Below are positions 24,191-35,266 of a DNA stretch of 64,000 bases, in pieces. Below the pieces are notes generated by a model. That model worked only from the letters and a program-made list of their open reading frames with translations, ran no database searches and was not told where the DNA came from. Made by a program: the position numbers and the translations under genes. The DNA comes from Micractinium sp. NFX-FRZ (taxonomy: Eukaryota; Chlorophyta; Trebouxiophyceae; Chlorellales; Chlorellaceae). Position 1 is the stretch's first letter. Every line of letters starts with the position of its first letter. Where the stretch lies: assembly GCA_029339195.1 (NCBI GenBank), contig JAPTJF010000197.1:1-64000 (forward strand), read 5' to 3'.

Positions 24191-27100
24191 TCAACTGTCC
24201 ACGGGCGCACCATTCACGCCAGGCAGCTGCCTGCCATTGTCCCCTTCCCCAGCCAGCACATCATACCACACAGGCGGCAGCTGCACCGCTGACTCGCTGG
24301 CTGCTACTGCCGCCTCCAGCACCGCGCCCGCATGCAGCAGGCTGCCCTCGTGCCAGCACGGCGCCATCAGCTGCAGACCCACCGGCAGCAGCGGGCCTCC
24401 GCCAGTGCTGGCGCTTGCTGCTGCTGTTGTTGCTGTTGTTACTGCTGTTGGAGGCGTCCGTGCAGAGATGGCGCCAGCCGCACCACGTGTGCAGGGCACC
24501 GCGCCCACGGGGACGGTGAGTGCGGGCAGGCCGATCATGTTGCTTGCCAGCACATAGTGCATGAGAGCGGTGGTGGTGGCCACATCTGTGGGAAGGGGAG
24601 CAAGGGGTTGGACATGGTTGAAGTGGGCGCCACAAGTTCACAACGCAGGCAAACGGGGCATAAAGGAGCTAGGGAGCACCCTATGCAGAGGGGCTGCCCA
24701 CCGGCAGGTGGGCTGGTAGACAGAAAGCCAGGCGCAGCAGCACTCCCATGTCAAAAGTTGTTGTGGGAACCCCGTGGCCACTGCTGCTGCCCACCTGACT
24801 GGCCGCTGTGCAGCGCCGCAGGGTTGATGGGTGGGGCGGTGCATGGCAGGGTTGGGGTGATGATGAAGTCGCAGGAAGAGAAGGCATGCCTGCAGGGGGG
24901 GCGAGATAAACATGTGGGAGCTGAGGGGTGGCAGCATTGGACCTTGCTTTAGGGTTTGCTACCAGGGACAGACACCAGCCCTTGCCATCCCTCCCTGGCC
25001 CTCACACCTCGCCAATGTATACAACCTAACACAAAACACATGCAGGGCACGCGGCCCCCACCTGAAGTGTGCCTCCACCCGGGTGCGAATCTTCTGTGCC
25101 TGGATGTAGTGCGCCGCCGTGAAGCCGCCACCCCCCAGGGCCAGGCTCACACGCGTCTCGGCATTCATCTGCCTCCGAATGGCGCTGTCCTGTAGTGCGG
25201 CTGCAGCGGTGCATGTTCGGGAGGGGCCGGGGAGGCGGGGTGGAGTGGCCATGCTGCAATATGCACATTTTAATTCACTGTGCCACCATAGCTCGGCAAT
25301 GCTGTACTGGAGGCAGATGTGCGCTCCTTCCATCCCATGCGCAAGCCTCCTGCCTGACGAGAACGCTGCCACCAACCTTGTGCGATGGCGCCTGCTGCCC
25401 CTGCCAGGGCCCACTCATTGCCGCTGCTTCCCACTCACTGCTGCTAGCCCGCCCCTGATGCCAGTTACCCCAATCACCCTGCATATAATTATTACTTTGC
25501 TTATTACCCTACTTATAATTATTACCTTGCATGTTGTTGCGCATCTCAGACACGATGGTGCAAGCATGGGCCGCCCGCAGCAGCGCCAGCTCTGGCACAT
25601 TGCACTCAACCAGCTGCAGCCCCGCCGCTTCTAGCAGCCCCACGGCGGCACGGCAGGCGGAGGACACTGCAGGGGCGGCTTGGTCAAACCACTGCACGAC
25701 GGGGCGGGGGCGAGGCGTTCGGGAATGATGGGGGAATGGTCAGTTGTTGCAATGACACCCGTTGTGCTGGAGTGACCACTTGCAAACCATGGGCAGCCAG
25801 CGGCCCAGGCAACAGCACCTGCATGCCTATAACCACCTGCACATGCGATTCCCAGTTCAGCCCCCCTGTTGAGCATCCCACCTCCCAGCAGATGCCAGCC
25901 GTCTTGCCCGCCAGCGGCTGGTCGCCGCTGAGGCCCGCTGGCAGCATCACAGGGGGCAGCGGGGGCGCACCCGCTGGCCGCCCCGTGTTTGCCATGAGAG
26001 CATACATCAGGGCGCAATCCTGCAGGTGCAAGCAGGGTGCAGCGGAAGGAGCAAGGCACGGTGTGACCAATAACTTGTTGCCTTCCGACACTTTGGTGCC
26101 TGCTGCTACAATGGATGCCTCGTACACTGCACTCCCTGGCATGCGACTGTCACTCCACGCACCCTGCCCAGTCCCAGCACTGGCACAGCAGCACAGCACT
26201 GCAGCAGGTGGTGCCCACGCACCTGCACGCTGCCTGCAATCGGGCCGCAGACCGCCACGCTCTGGTCGATGGGAGGGACGCCCTGCACGCAGCAAGAGAA
26301 TCACTTTTGCAGCTACTCCTAGGGGACCGCCTACCCTGCATGTGCATGGCGCCACGGCACGGTGCAGCAGCCGTGGCTGGCCCTGGCACGTAGGGTGTGT
26401 GCTCCCGCCTCCCACACCTCGGAACTCACCACTTCTGTGCCCAGCCGCTCATGTGTGGGCTTGAGGCCCACCACTCCGCAGGCGGCTGCCGGGATGCGTA
26501 TGCTGCCGCCGCCGTCGGTGCCTGCAGCGCACAGCGCAGCACAGCACCGCAGAAGGGAAGGAGGGCGCCGGACAGTCGCACCAGTGCGCAGGCAGCGCAG
26601 GCAGCAGGCAACACAAACGTGCAGCACAAACCCCCTGCATTTGACGTCAAACTCGCAAATGGCACTCACAGAGCTCTCAGTCAGCAGGCATCCCTCTGCA
26701 CTCACCCACAGCAAAAGGGCAGAGCCCAGCGGCCACAAGTGCGGCGCTGCCGCTGCTGCTGCCGCCGGTGTGGTGCGATGTGCTGTGCGGGTTGCGTGCG
26801 GTACCCGTGACAAGGTTGAGGCCCGTCGTGCCCAGCCCTGCACGCGGAATGTGCGTGGCATTGTCGAGGCTGAGAATGAGGCAAGCTTTTGGGGGCAGTT
26901 GTGTGGTAGTGCTGTGTACACCGCTTGCCCTGGCCCCACCCACGCTGCACACCAGCTGCTTCAGCCCACCACAGAGCTGCTGCAGGGGCCCAACCACACA
27001 GCTGTATAGGGCAGCTATGCGCGGCTGCAGCCCGGCCACGCACCGATTTCGTGCAGCGTGGCCTTGCCCACCAGCAGCGCCCCGGCGTCCAGCAGGGCCT

Positions 27101-29040
27101 GCACACCCGGCAGGCTCTCCTGCGCTGTGCGCCTGCAGGGGCGGCGCGGGGTGGGCCACAAGAAGGGGGGCCTGTGGGGATTTGGCTGCTCAATGGCTGC
27201 AAAGCCGGTGAGGTTTGTGGCGATCTGGCTGCTCAATGGCTGCTCAGCCAGTGCTCTGTGCTACTCCCCATACATCACCCCTCATGCAGCAATCACGCAC
27301 CAGCCTGGCGACACGCGCACCAGCCAGATCAGCGCCCCCCCTCCCCTCACCAGTCGGCCATGAAAGCGGTGCCGGCGGTGGTGGGGTAGGGCAGGGCATC
27401 CACACAATCCTTCACTGCACGGCCGGGCCGGGCAGACAGCAGGGTTGATCTCCAGGCAACAGCGGTGAGCCGGGGCACTGCATGCATGGGCCTGTTATGC
27501 GACAGCATACACCTGGGCTGCCTGGGTCACACAGGCATGCCCCAAACTCATAACCGTACCTTGCCCACCCACCTGCAAAGGGCACGCCGTCCAGCGGTGA
27601 CAGCGGGCGGGCCTCGGCCCAGCGCTGCGTGCTGGCGGCCGCCTGCTGGCGCAGCCGCTCGGGCTCGTGGGCAATAAAGAAGCGCATGGGCGGGGACTGG
27701 GCAGAGGGATGGGGGTGGGGTGGGGTGGGTGTTGAATGGTTGGTGGTGGGAGGCAATGCAGCGGGCATGGGAGGCAGAGAGCCGGCACTTTGGTGAGGAG
27801 GCCAGGTCGGCAGCACGGCACAGCGCAGCAGGGACACCAAGCCGGCTCACACCTCTGCTCCTCGCATCTGCATCTGCAGCCAAGCCAGCCCCACCTCGGG
27901 GCACCAGCTGCAGGCAGCCCCACCAGCTAGCCAGCAGGCACTGCCCCCCCGCCTCACCTGCGCCTCGCTGGCGGCCACAGCAGCAATCACGCGCTCCGCC
28001 ACCTCAGTGGGCGTCGTCGCCCCGCTGGCATAGGCACGCTGGAAGTCTGCTGCTGTGTGATGCCGCCTGCTGCTGTTGCTGCTGCCGCTGACGGCGCCCC
28101 CGCCCGCTTCTGCTGCCAAGCTTGTGCCCTGGGCGGGTGGGGCAGGCGCGATTGCCGCCAGCGTGGCAGCAGCGGCGCTGGCCCGCTGCGCAGGCGTCAG
28201 CTCCTGCGCCCCCTGCAGCGCTCACGGTGCCGGCAACGCGTTGCTCTCAGTGCTTGACATCAGGCATTGAGATCGCCTTTTGCTCGACACGTCCAGCACC
28301 GCATCAATCTGCATCGAGCAGAGGTGCAAAAGACGACACCACGATGCCACAGCCAGTGCACCTCCCATGAGCATACCTGGGTGCCTAGCGGCGCCAGCCC
28401 TGCGACCGGCTCTGCGGGCCACCCGCCCGTGTTGGGCTGGAATGTGGGGCGCTCCGGCATGAAGATCTCCTCCAGAATCTGCATGGGTGGGGGTGTGGGT
28501 GTGTGTGGGGGCTCATATGAAGTGAGGAGTCAGTGATGGGTGGTGTATGGGTAAAGGGTGCAGGAAAAGAGTCTCAGGGCGATGGCAAGCGGGGGCACAG
28601 AAGCCAGACAGATAGGGAGCTTTGCAACCTTGCTCTCTCCGCAGCAACCGACACCCTGGGTGCGGCACAACTGTCGCACCTGCGGCAGCTTGTTGTTGCG
28701 CATCAGCGGGCGGCGCACGGGGCCCGCCATGGGGCTTTCCAACACGGCCATCATCACCTTCAGCGGTGTCCCTGAAGGCATACAGGAGGCAATCCGCACC
28801 AGCAGTGGAAACAAATGACAGGCGGCAGCGCCCTCCGTGGCGGAGACGGCCAGGCGGGAGGCAGGCAGGCGTCCGCTTGGGGCGGCGCCCCCGCCGCCCC
28901 CGCCGCCGCTGCATTGCAGGCTAACCTGTCAGAACAGGCGCCACGAGCCAGTCCAGATCGAAAGGCTCGACGTAGCCCACGGTGTCCCGCACTTCCGTCG
29001 CCGGCAGCAAAGTCTTGAGGCGCCCCGTTCGTGAAAACAT
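24191..29040 (-). CDS. FAAH: Plant-type fatty acid amide hydrolase (amidase signature family)
   Basis: Hydrolyses N-acylethanolamines and related fatty amides to free acid and amine, probably at membranes. The start MFSRTGRLKTLLPATEVRDT has context CCCACCATG. Later exons read PEEP-like IFMPERPTFQPNTGGWPAEP, DFQRAYASGATTPTEVAERV, and SPPMRFFIAHEPERLRQQAA with RPLSPLDGVPFA. The Ser-Ser-Lys triad is visible: Lys in an exon near 27360-27415 (VKDCVDALPYPTTAGTAF), Ser in GGSSSGSAALVAAGLCPFAV, and Ser in TDGGGSIRIPAAACGVVGLK. VGKATLHEIG and LGTTGLNLVTGTARNPHS precede the signature. The C-terminal half has VECNVPELALLRAAHACTIV, YIQAQKIRTRVEAHFR, FIITPTLPCTAPPINPAALH and LPVGLQLMAPCWHEGSLL. An Ala/Thr-rich insertion of about 40 residues sits before LPVGLQLM. 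Order, motifs and overall length match Arabidopsis FAAH closely. Confidence 0.92.
25484..25525 (-). repeat. AT-rich 30-bp direct repeat at an intron start
   Basis: The word tataattattac recurs at 25484-25495 and 25514-25525 in an AT-rich island unlike the GC-rich surroundings. On the coding (minus) strand it lies immediately downstream of the donor AAG|GTAATAAT after the exon encoding EMRNNMQ of FAAH. Confidence 0.75.
27184..27243 (-). repeat. 43-bp tandem duplication in a FAAH intron
   Basis: ggctgctcaatggctgc occurs at 27184-27200 and 27227-27243, with similar flanks (ggatttggct, cgatctggct). The duplicated block lies between the exons RTAQESLPGVQALLD and VKDCVDALPYPTTAGTAF. Confidence 0.8.
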
Positions 29041-29402
29041 GGTGGGCACCAACACTCAATGTGATGGCCTTATTGTGTGGCGCTGAGGCAAGCAAAACCA
29101 GGGGGGCGGAACCTTGGGCCCCAGGGTTTTTCTTACACAACCTGGCAATCAAGCACTATAATAAGCCCTGAAGAACACTGCAAGCCCGTCTGGCCTGACA
29201 TGCGCTCAGTTTTGGGCCTGCTGCTCAGGTTTCCTTTCGGGATTGGTGACGTGGCTGAGGCTGCCGCGCCCATCACCCTGCTGCGGTGGCTCACATGCAC
29301 CCTTAGCCTCGGAACCAGTGTCGGTCCTCATCTACTGTCTGCAGCCCCTCAGCAGTTCCTGCCCCGCTTTGCTCCCGAGCTCAGGAGGCCAGTTTGCACA
29401 CC
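29041..29402. promoter_or_regulatory. Shared divergent promoter of FAAH and transaldolase (362 bp)
   Basis: The two start codons face away from each other across 362 bases. A TATAATAA word at 29157-29164 in plus orientation, about 240 bases upstream of the transaldolase ATG, is a possible core element; no matching box is clear for FAAH. Confidence 0.55.
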
Positions 29403-32400
29403 ATGCAAGTCGCAGCCGCCACAACCCCGCTCCAGCGGGTCCCAGGTTGCGGCAGGAGCCACCGCCGTCCGACAGGCAGCAAGCGGCAAACTGGCCGGGT
29501 TTCGTCATACCTGGGCGAAGCTCCTGCCGGCCTCACGGCACCCCCCACTATCCAGGTGCGTCACCGATCGGACAGCGTAAGCCTCGGGTGGCCGCTTTGC
29601 GGAATGGCTGTTGGTGGCGACGCTGCCGCCGCCAGCGTCGCCTGCGGGTGGCGGCATAGACGTCCGTGCCTGACGGCAGTGCTGCCTGCTAGCTCCTGGC
29701 AGTTTCACCCCTTCCTCACCGATCGCCTTAGGCCTTGGACCACTGAACCTTCTCTGATCTCGGGGCACAGCGCGCAGGCGCCGCTCCACCAGTTGGCCCC
29801 CCTGCTCACCGCCGCTCTCACCCCTAGCTCGCCCCCTGTCCCGCCCTCGCCCCTCGTGCTCGCCCCCCGCCCTGCTGGCAGGCAGCCAACCAGCTGGAGA
29901 GCCTGCGGCACATGTCCAAGGTTGTGGCTGACACCGGGGAGATTGCAGCCATCAAGCAGTACCAGCCCGTGGACTGCACCACAAACCCCAGGTGCGGCTG
30001 CAGGCAGGGGGTGGGCTGGCGAGGGCTGTGGGTGGGGACAGGGGTGACTCAGGCGAGGCAGCTCAGGCAGGGGTTGACCTGAAGAGGGATGATGGGAAAC
30101 CCTGTTCAGTGCACACTTTGCTGCTGTTTACGAGCTAAATCTGGCTTCGGGAGCTGCCGTGGTGCACGTGCGCTGGTGCGTCTGCAATCTGGCGGTGGGT
30201 TTGTCGCCGGTGCCCGCTCGCATCGCTGCCTCCTGCAACCCAGCAGCACCCCTCCTGCACAGCACCCACTCATCTTTTTCAACCCCTCATATTGCTGTGG
30301 GTGCTCAAGGAAACGCAGCGCCTCGCCTGCTTCATCGGCGGCATTGTCGCCCCTGCTTCCCCCTACCTGCTCTGCTGCCCACTGCCCCTCGCGTCCCCAA
30401 CCCCCTGCAGCCTGGTGCTCAAGGCGATGCAGGACCCAGAGTACGCCCGCTTCCTGGACGACGCAGTGTACCAGGAGCGGCGGCGCGGCAACCCGGCGGG
30501 CCTCAGGTGGGCCAGTCTTCCTGCATGTGTGTTGGGTGGAGAGGCATTGGCAGCAAGATCGGCGATGCCAACAGGCCGGGGCATCCGGCCATGCTGCCCT
30601 CTTGCCTGCCGCCTGCTTGCCAGCCACCCATGCAATGCAGGGCTGGCATGCACGCTGGGGCTGGCGGTGCCTCTACAGTGCAGGCAGGCAGGCGTTGTTC
30701 CACCGCTTGCTGCGCAGTGCGCCAGTGTGCAGGCAGCAGCTGCCTGCCTGCGCAAAACGCGACCGACCATCCCTGGCGCCCTCCCCCCCGCCTCCCCCCG
30801 CACAGGCCGTACTCGTTCATCGCCGACCAGCTGGCGGTCAACATTGGCACGGAGCTGCTGACCATCGTGCCCGGCAGGGTGGGTGGGTGGGCCGCTGCTG
30901 ATTCAGCGCGCCTCCTGTGCCTGCTGCTGCTGGTACAAATGCACCTGCGTTGGGGCAGGGGCGGGGCATCCTGGCCGGCTGCAGCCTTTGAGCCGCCTGT
31001 GCGCCAGCTGGTTCCTGTTTTGGCGGAGATGCTGGTAGCCATCGCCTCACCCCCGCTCTGTGCACCAGCTGCTTCTTGTTTCGCGGAGATGCTGGTAGCC
31101 ATCGCCTCACCCCCGCTCTGTGCCTTCCTCCTCTGGGGCTGCCCCCTGCCCCCTGCAGGTGTCAACCGAGGTGGATGCCCACCTGTCGCACGACACCATG
31201 GTGAGCCCGGGATTTGTTGGGGAGGCAGGGCGTGGGTTGGGGGCAGCATTGTAGCGGGCGGGCCACCGTCGGGTGGGCGGATGAAATTCGAGGGACTGTG
31301 GGTGAGGAGGGGAGACGGACAAACCACACGGAGGAATGAGCGGCACCGCCCGCAGGCAAAAGGGCGGCATGCAGTTGGCACGGCAAGGCAGTGCGGGTCA
31401 GGCTGGGCAACCACTGACGGCGGTGCACGTGGTCCTTTTGAAGCTCCCTGCCCTGCTGTGGCCGTGGCTTCTGCTGCTGCCAAGCTTCCGTGCTGCACGC
31501 TCACCACCCTGCTATGCCTTCCTGCGCCACCACCCCGGCAGGCCACGGTTGACAAGGCGCTGCACCTGATCGACCTGTATGTCGCACGCGGCATCAACCC
31601 CAAGCGCCTGTACATCAAGGTGGGTGTGGTTTGAGGGTGGAAGGGGGCGGGGGGCTGAAAAGGTGCGGGTGGGGTGGCCCGGGTGAGGGCACGCTCTGGA
31701 GGCTACCACTTGGTTGAAGGGGGTGTCCGGTCTTGCTGTATGAGGGATGGCAGTGCCAGAGGGGCGGCCCCTGTGCATGTGGGCAGCACAGCGCCCAGAG
31801 CATCTGGGCGCCTCGTCTCCTCAACCCGCCAACCACTGCCCCACGGCTCACACTTGCCACCCCCCTGCCCGCCTCCTCCTCCTCCCCAGATTGCCAGCAC
31901 CTGGGAGGGCATCCGCGCCTGCGAGGTGCTGCAGCAGGAGGGCATCGACTGCAACATGACGCTGCTCTTCAGCTTTGCACAGGTGGGGGCCGGGGGGCCT
32001 GGGTGCTTCGGGTCGGTGTGCTGGGGATGCGGGAGGGGCTGCTAGCGGCGGGGTGCTGGCAGAGTGCTGCAGGCATGTGCCAAGGCGGGCGCCTCTCCCC
32101 CGCGTGCCACCAACCTCACCCGGCCCTCCGCCCAATTCCAACCTCTCGGTCTCACCTTTTGCAGGCCGCTGCCTGCGCGGATGCGGGCGCTGCGCTCATC
32201 TCCCCCTTTGTGGGCCGCATCATGGACTGGCACAAGAAGAAGGAGGGGAGGGAGTTTGTGCCCGAGGAGGTGAGGGGCGGGGCGGGGCGGGTGGCGTAAG
32301 TGTTGTTGAACCCTCATCTGCCCGCTCTGCCTAGTCTCTTGCCACGGTTTTGGGTGCGCCCGGCACGATGCAAGCACACACATCTTCCCGCCTCTGCCTC

Positions 32401-33784
32401 TGTCCCACCTTGCTGGTTGGCCCCGAACACGTTGTGTGTGCAGGACCCGGGCGTGCTCAGCGTGAAGCGCATCTACAAGTACTACAAGCGCTACAACTAC
32501 TCCACAACAGTCATGGCCGCCTCGTTCCGCAATGTCGGCGAGATCCGGGAGCTGGCGGGGTGAGGGGGGCGGCGGAGGGCTCAGGGTTAGAGGATGTCGA
32601 GAGCCGGGTGGGCTTGTGAGCTTTGCATGGCCGGCTGCAGCGTCCTCGTGCCTCTCCAGCCGCCCCCCATGCCTGCCTGCTGGAAGGTTGGAAGCTTCTT
32701 CCTACAGCCCTCCTCCGGTGCGTGAACCCCCCACTTGACACGCCCTCCCGCCCCTCCCGCCCCCGGCAGCTGCGACAACATCACCATTGCCCCGCCGCTG
32801 CTCAAGGAGCTGGAGGCGTGCACAGACCCGCTGCCCTACAAGCTCTGGCCGCGCATGGTGAGGGGCGGGTGGGCAGGCGGAGCCTCGGGGAGAACTTGAG
32901 ACTAGTTGGGAGGACGTGGGGTGGTGCCAACAATGACCGCGTGCCACAGAGCCGCGCCCTGTAGCTGCCAAGGCGCCTGCCGGCGGCCCTGCCAACCGCC
33001 CCGCCGGCCCGCCCTGGCCTGCTCTTCCCGTCTGCAGGGCAGCTGCGAGGATGATCACATCCGCATGGAGTTCCACGCCCGCCCGCTGTTTGACAAGCTG
33101 CACGGAGATGACCAGTGAGCACGCAATAACCCTGCCTGCCCGCCTGCCTGCCCGCCTGCTCAGCGCCGTCTGCCCTGCTTCAGAGTGCTGTCTGCCCTGC
33201 TTGCTTGCCCAGGCGGTGTCGAGCTGCGCTCGGTGAACGTGCTGGCCAGCGCACAGAGAAGTTGCCCATGACCTGAGCCATATCCACCTGCCTGCACCAC
33301 GGATGCAGCCCCCGCATGCGTGCCTGCCCCGACGGCGCACCGCTGCTTGCTACTCATTGCTGCTGCTGCCCCCTGCGCAGGATGGCGGTGGACAAGCTGA
33401 AGGAGGGGATCGACAACTTTGCGGGTGGGTAGCATGGGAGGGTGGGTGGGGACCGGCCTGGAAAGTGCTGCTGGCGGGGTGCCGCACTCTTGGGGCAGGC
33501 GTGTCGTGACACGCCAAGGGGCTGCTGAGTGCCAAGGACAGCGCAGGCGACATGCAGTGTGGGCTGTGTGCCTCGGTCACGCCTCGTCACCGCCCACTTC
33601 ACGCTGCCCGTTCCCTTCCTGCACGCCTCGTTTCACCCACCCTCTCCCTCAGGGGACTTCATCCCGCCTCGTCGCTCTCACCACCCCCCTGGTACCTCCC
33701 ATTCCACCCCGCCCCTATGCAGCCGACCAGCTCAAGCTTGAGGAGATGATTGGGGCCACCCTGGCAAAGAGCAGGCAGCCCTAG
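29403..33784 (+). CDS. TAL: Transaldolase, class I, probably plastid-targeted
   Basis: Transfers a dihydroxyacetone unit between sugar phosphates in the non-oxidative pentose phosphate pathway. Exon 1 starts at the first ATG (29403, context ACACCATGC) with [20 protein letters not shown], a basic Ser/Thr-rich leader that fits a transit peptide; it joins in phase to [20 protein letters not shown] (29882 onward). The family blocks follow in order: [74 protein letters not shown] then [20 protein letters not shown] with the Schiff-base Lys in YIK at the exon junction, [78 protein letters not shown], and the C-terminal [17 protein letters not shown]. The stop is at 33782-33784. Confidence 0.95.
31000..31123 (+). 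repeat. Two-copy 60-bp tandem duplication in a transaldolase intron
   Basis: Units beginning at 31000 and 31061 are near-identical; the 41-base cores at 31023-31063 and 31083-31123 match exactly. The array lies in the intron between the exons IVPGR and [14 protein letters not shown]. Confidence 0.88.
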
Positions 33785-35266
33785 CCGGAGCTGTCGCTCC
33801 CTGGTCGCCCCTAGCAAACACGCCTGCCCAGGGCCACCTGGGGCGGCGTCTCTGCCACCTTGCCGACAAGCTGCTTGTTGCAAGCAGTGCTGAATAAAAT
33901 GACGGCGACTGCCTGGTGCTTTGCCAGCGCAGAATCCACCCTGGGAACTGCACCCCACCCACCGTTGTGCCGCACTGCCCGCGCCAGGCTCTCCCGCCCT
34001 GCAATCCCTAGAACGAACGATGCTCCTACCAACACGTGCTGACGCCAGTCAGCCCATGAATACATACGCACGCCATGACACGCCCCTGTGCATCCACTTG
34101 TGTCCTTGTGCTTCCGTCTACCCTCCTCGTTACGACGTTAGTTGGCCCTGCCCCTGCTCACGCTCTCCCCCCCCCTCAGCATGCCGCCCCCTCTGATGCC
34201 CTACCTCTAATCTCTGAATCTGCTCAGCGCCTGCCCGAAACACCAGCTTCCGCCACGAACTGGTGCGACTACAAAAAGCCCTTGACTGCACTGTAACCCA
34301 CCTAGCTGCGTGAGAAAGCCGTGCGCTGTGGGGCCAGCAGCAGAGCATCGCCGGTGGCTGCGGCACGCGCTCTGTTGGGCATGCGGGTGATACCTTCATC
34401 TGTGTGAGTGGGCGGGGGGTCAGATAGGCAGGCGGCTGGGCGGGTGCCCAAAGCACGTCGCCATGGCCGGCACAGCTGTGAAGGCAGGTGCAGATTGATC
34501 TGGTGGTGCACGGCTGGCGCCCACGCGGACGAGATCTTACCATCCAATCTCCGCTGGCGAAATTTTCCCAAGACGGGTGCCCCTTGCATGCGTCCAGCAA
34601 TGGGAGCACTTCGCGATGGCAGCTGAGCGCTGCACAGAACTACCACTACCACATGTGGGGTTTGGGGTTGGGGCGCTGGTGAGGCTGCCAGCCTGGAGGT
34701 ATCCTGTGGCAGGCGGCACATGCGGCAGGTGGGCGCTTGCCCCGCTCGCCCTGCCTGTGACAGCGCTGCTCCCTGTTACGCAAGTGGATCAAGCCGCACA
34801 CGAGCTGACGGGGAACTTACAAGCCTTCACCCAACGTTATATGACTGAGACACAGTGAGCCACCCACTTGCCTGGCCAGGTGGCGGGCGACAGGGTGGAA
34901 AGAGGCAGTCAAGGACCGCGGTGTCGGTGATCTTGCGGACCGCCCTAGGACGATCTCCCGCGGTTGTAAGTCCTCTGCAGTCGCATCCGAGCCTCCCCAG
35001 CCCTCGTGTTGAAGGCTCACCCTCTTGTTGCATCCCTTCCGTCATCCTCTCCTACGGTGGTGGTGAGCAGCCCTCTCCCAACACCTCACCCGACCTAGCC
35101 TGTCAATTGAGGGGCTCGGGCAGGCGCAGCCTCTCTCCACCTTGCCAAACCTTCGCGCCTCCAGTACCGGGGGGACCGACTGCTGGCCCAGCGGTGGGGT
35201 TCCGTTCGTGCAAGAGCAAGAGCCTGTCGGAGACTCGAGAGCCCTCTGTGGGCTGCTCCGAGGTTC
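33785..35266. other. Transaldolase 3' UTR and upstream region of the phosphatase gene
   Basis: AATAAA occurs at 33893-33898 and TGTAA at 34292-34296, either of which could serve the transaldolase transcript. Between 34300 and 35266 several open frames exist on both strands, but none shows a recognisable domain, good start context or splice-consistent partner. I see no supported gene. Confidence 0.5.
34292..34296 (+). terminator. Candidate TGTAA poly(A) signal of the transaldolase gene
   Basis: First TGTAA downstream of the transaldolase stop, about 510 bases away. It would give a 3' UTR of ordinary algal length. Confidence 0.4.

Noticed and set aside
29394..29402. Start of transaldolase at a TTG codon nine bases before the ATG
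   Set aside because: Not an ATG; the ATG at 29403 has a good context.
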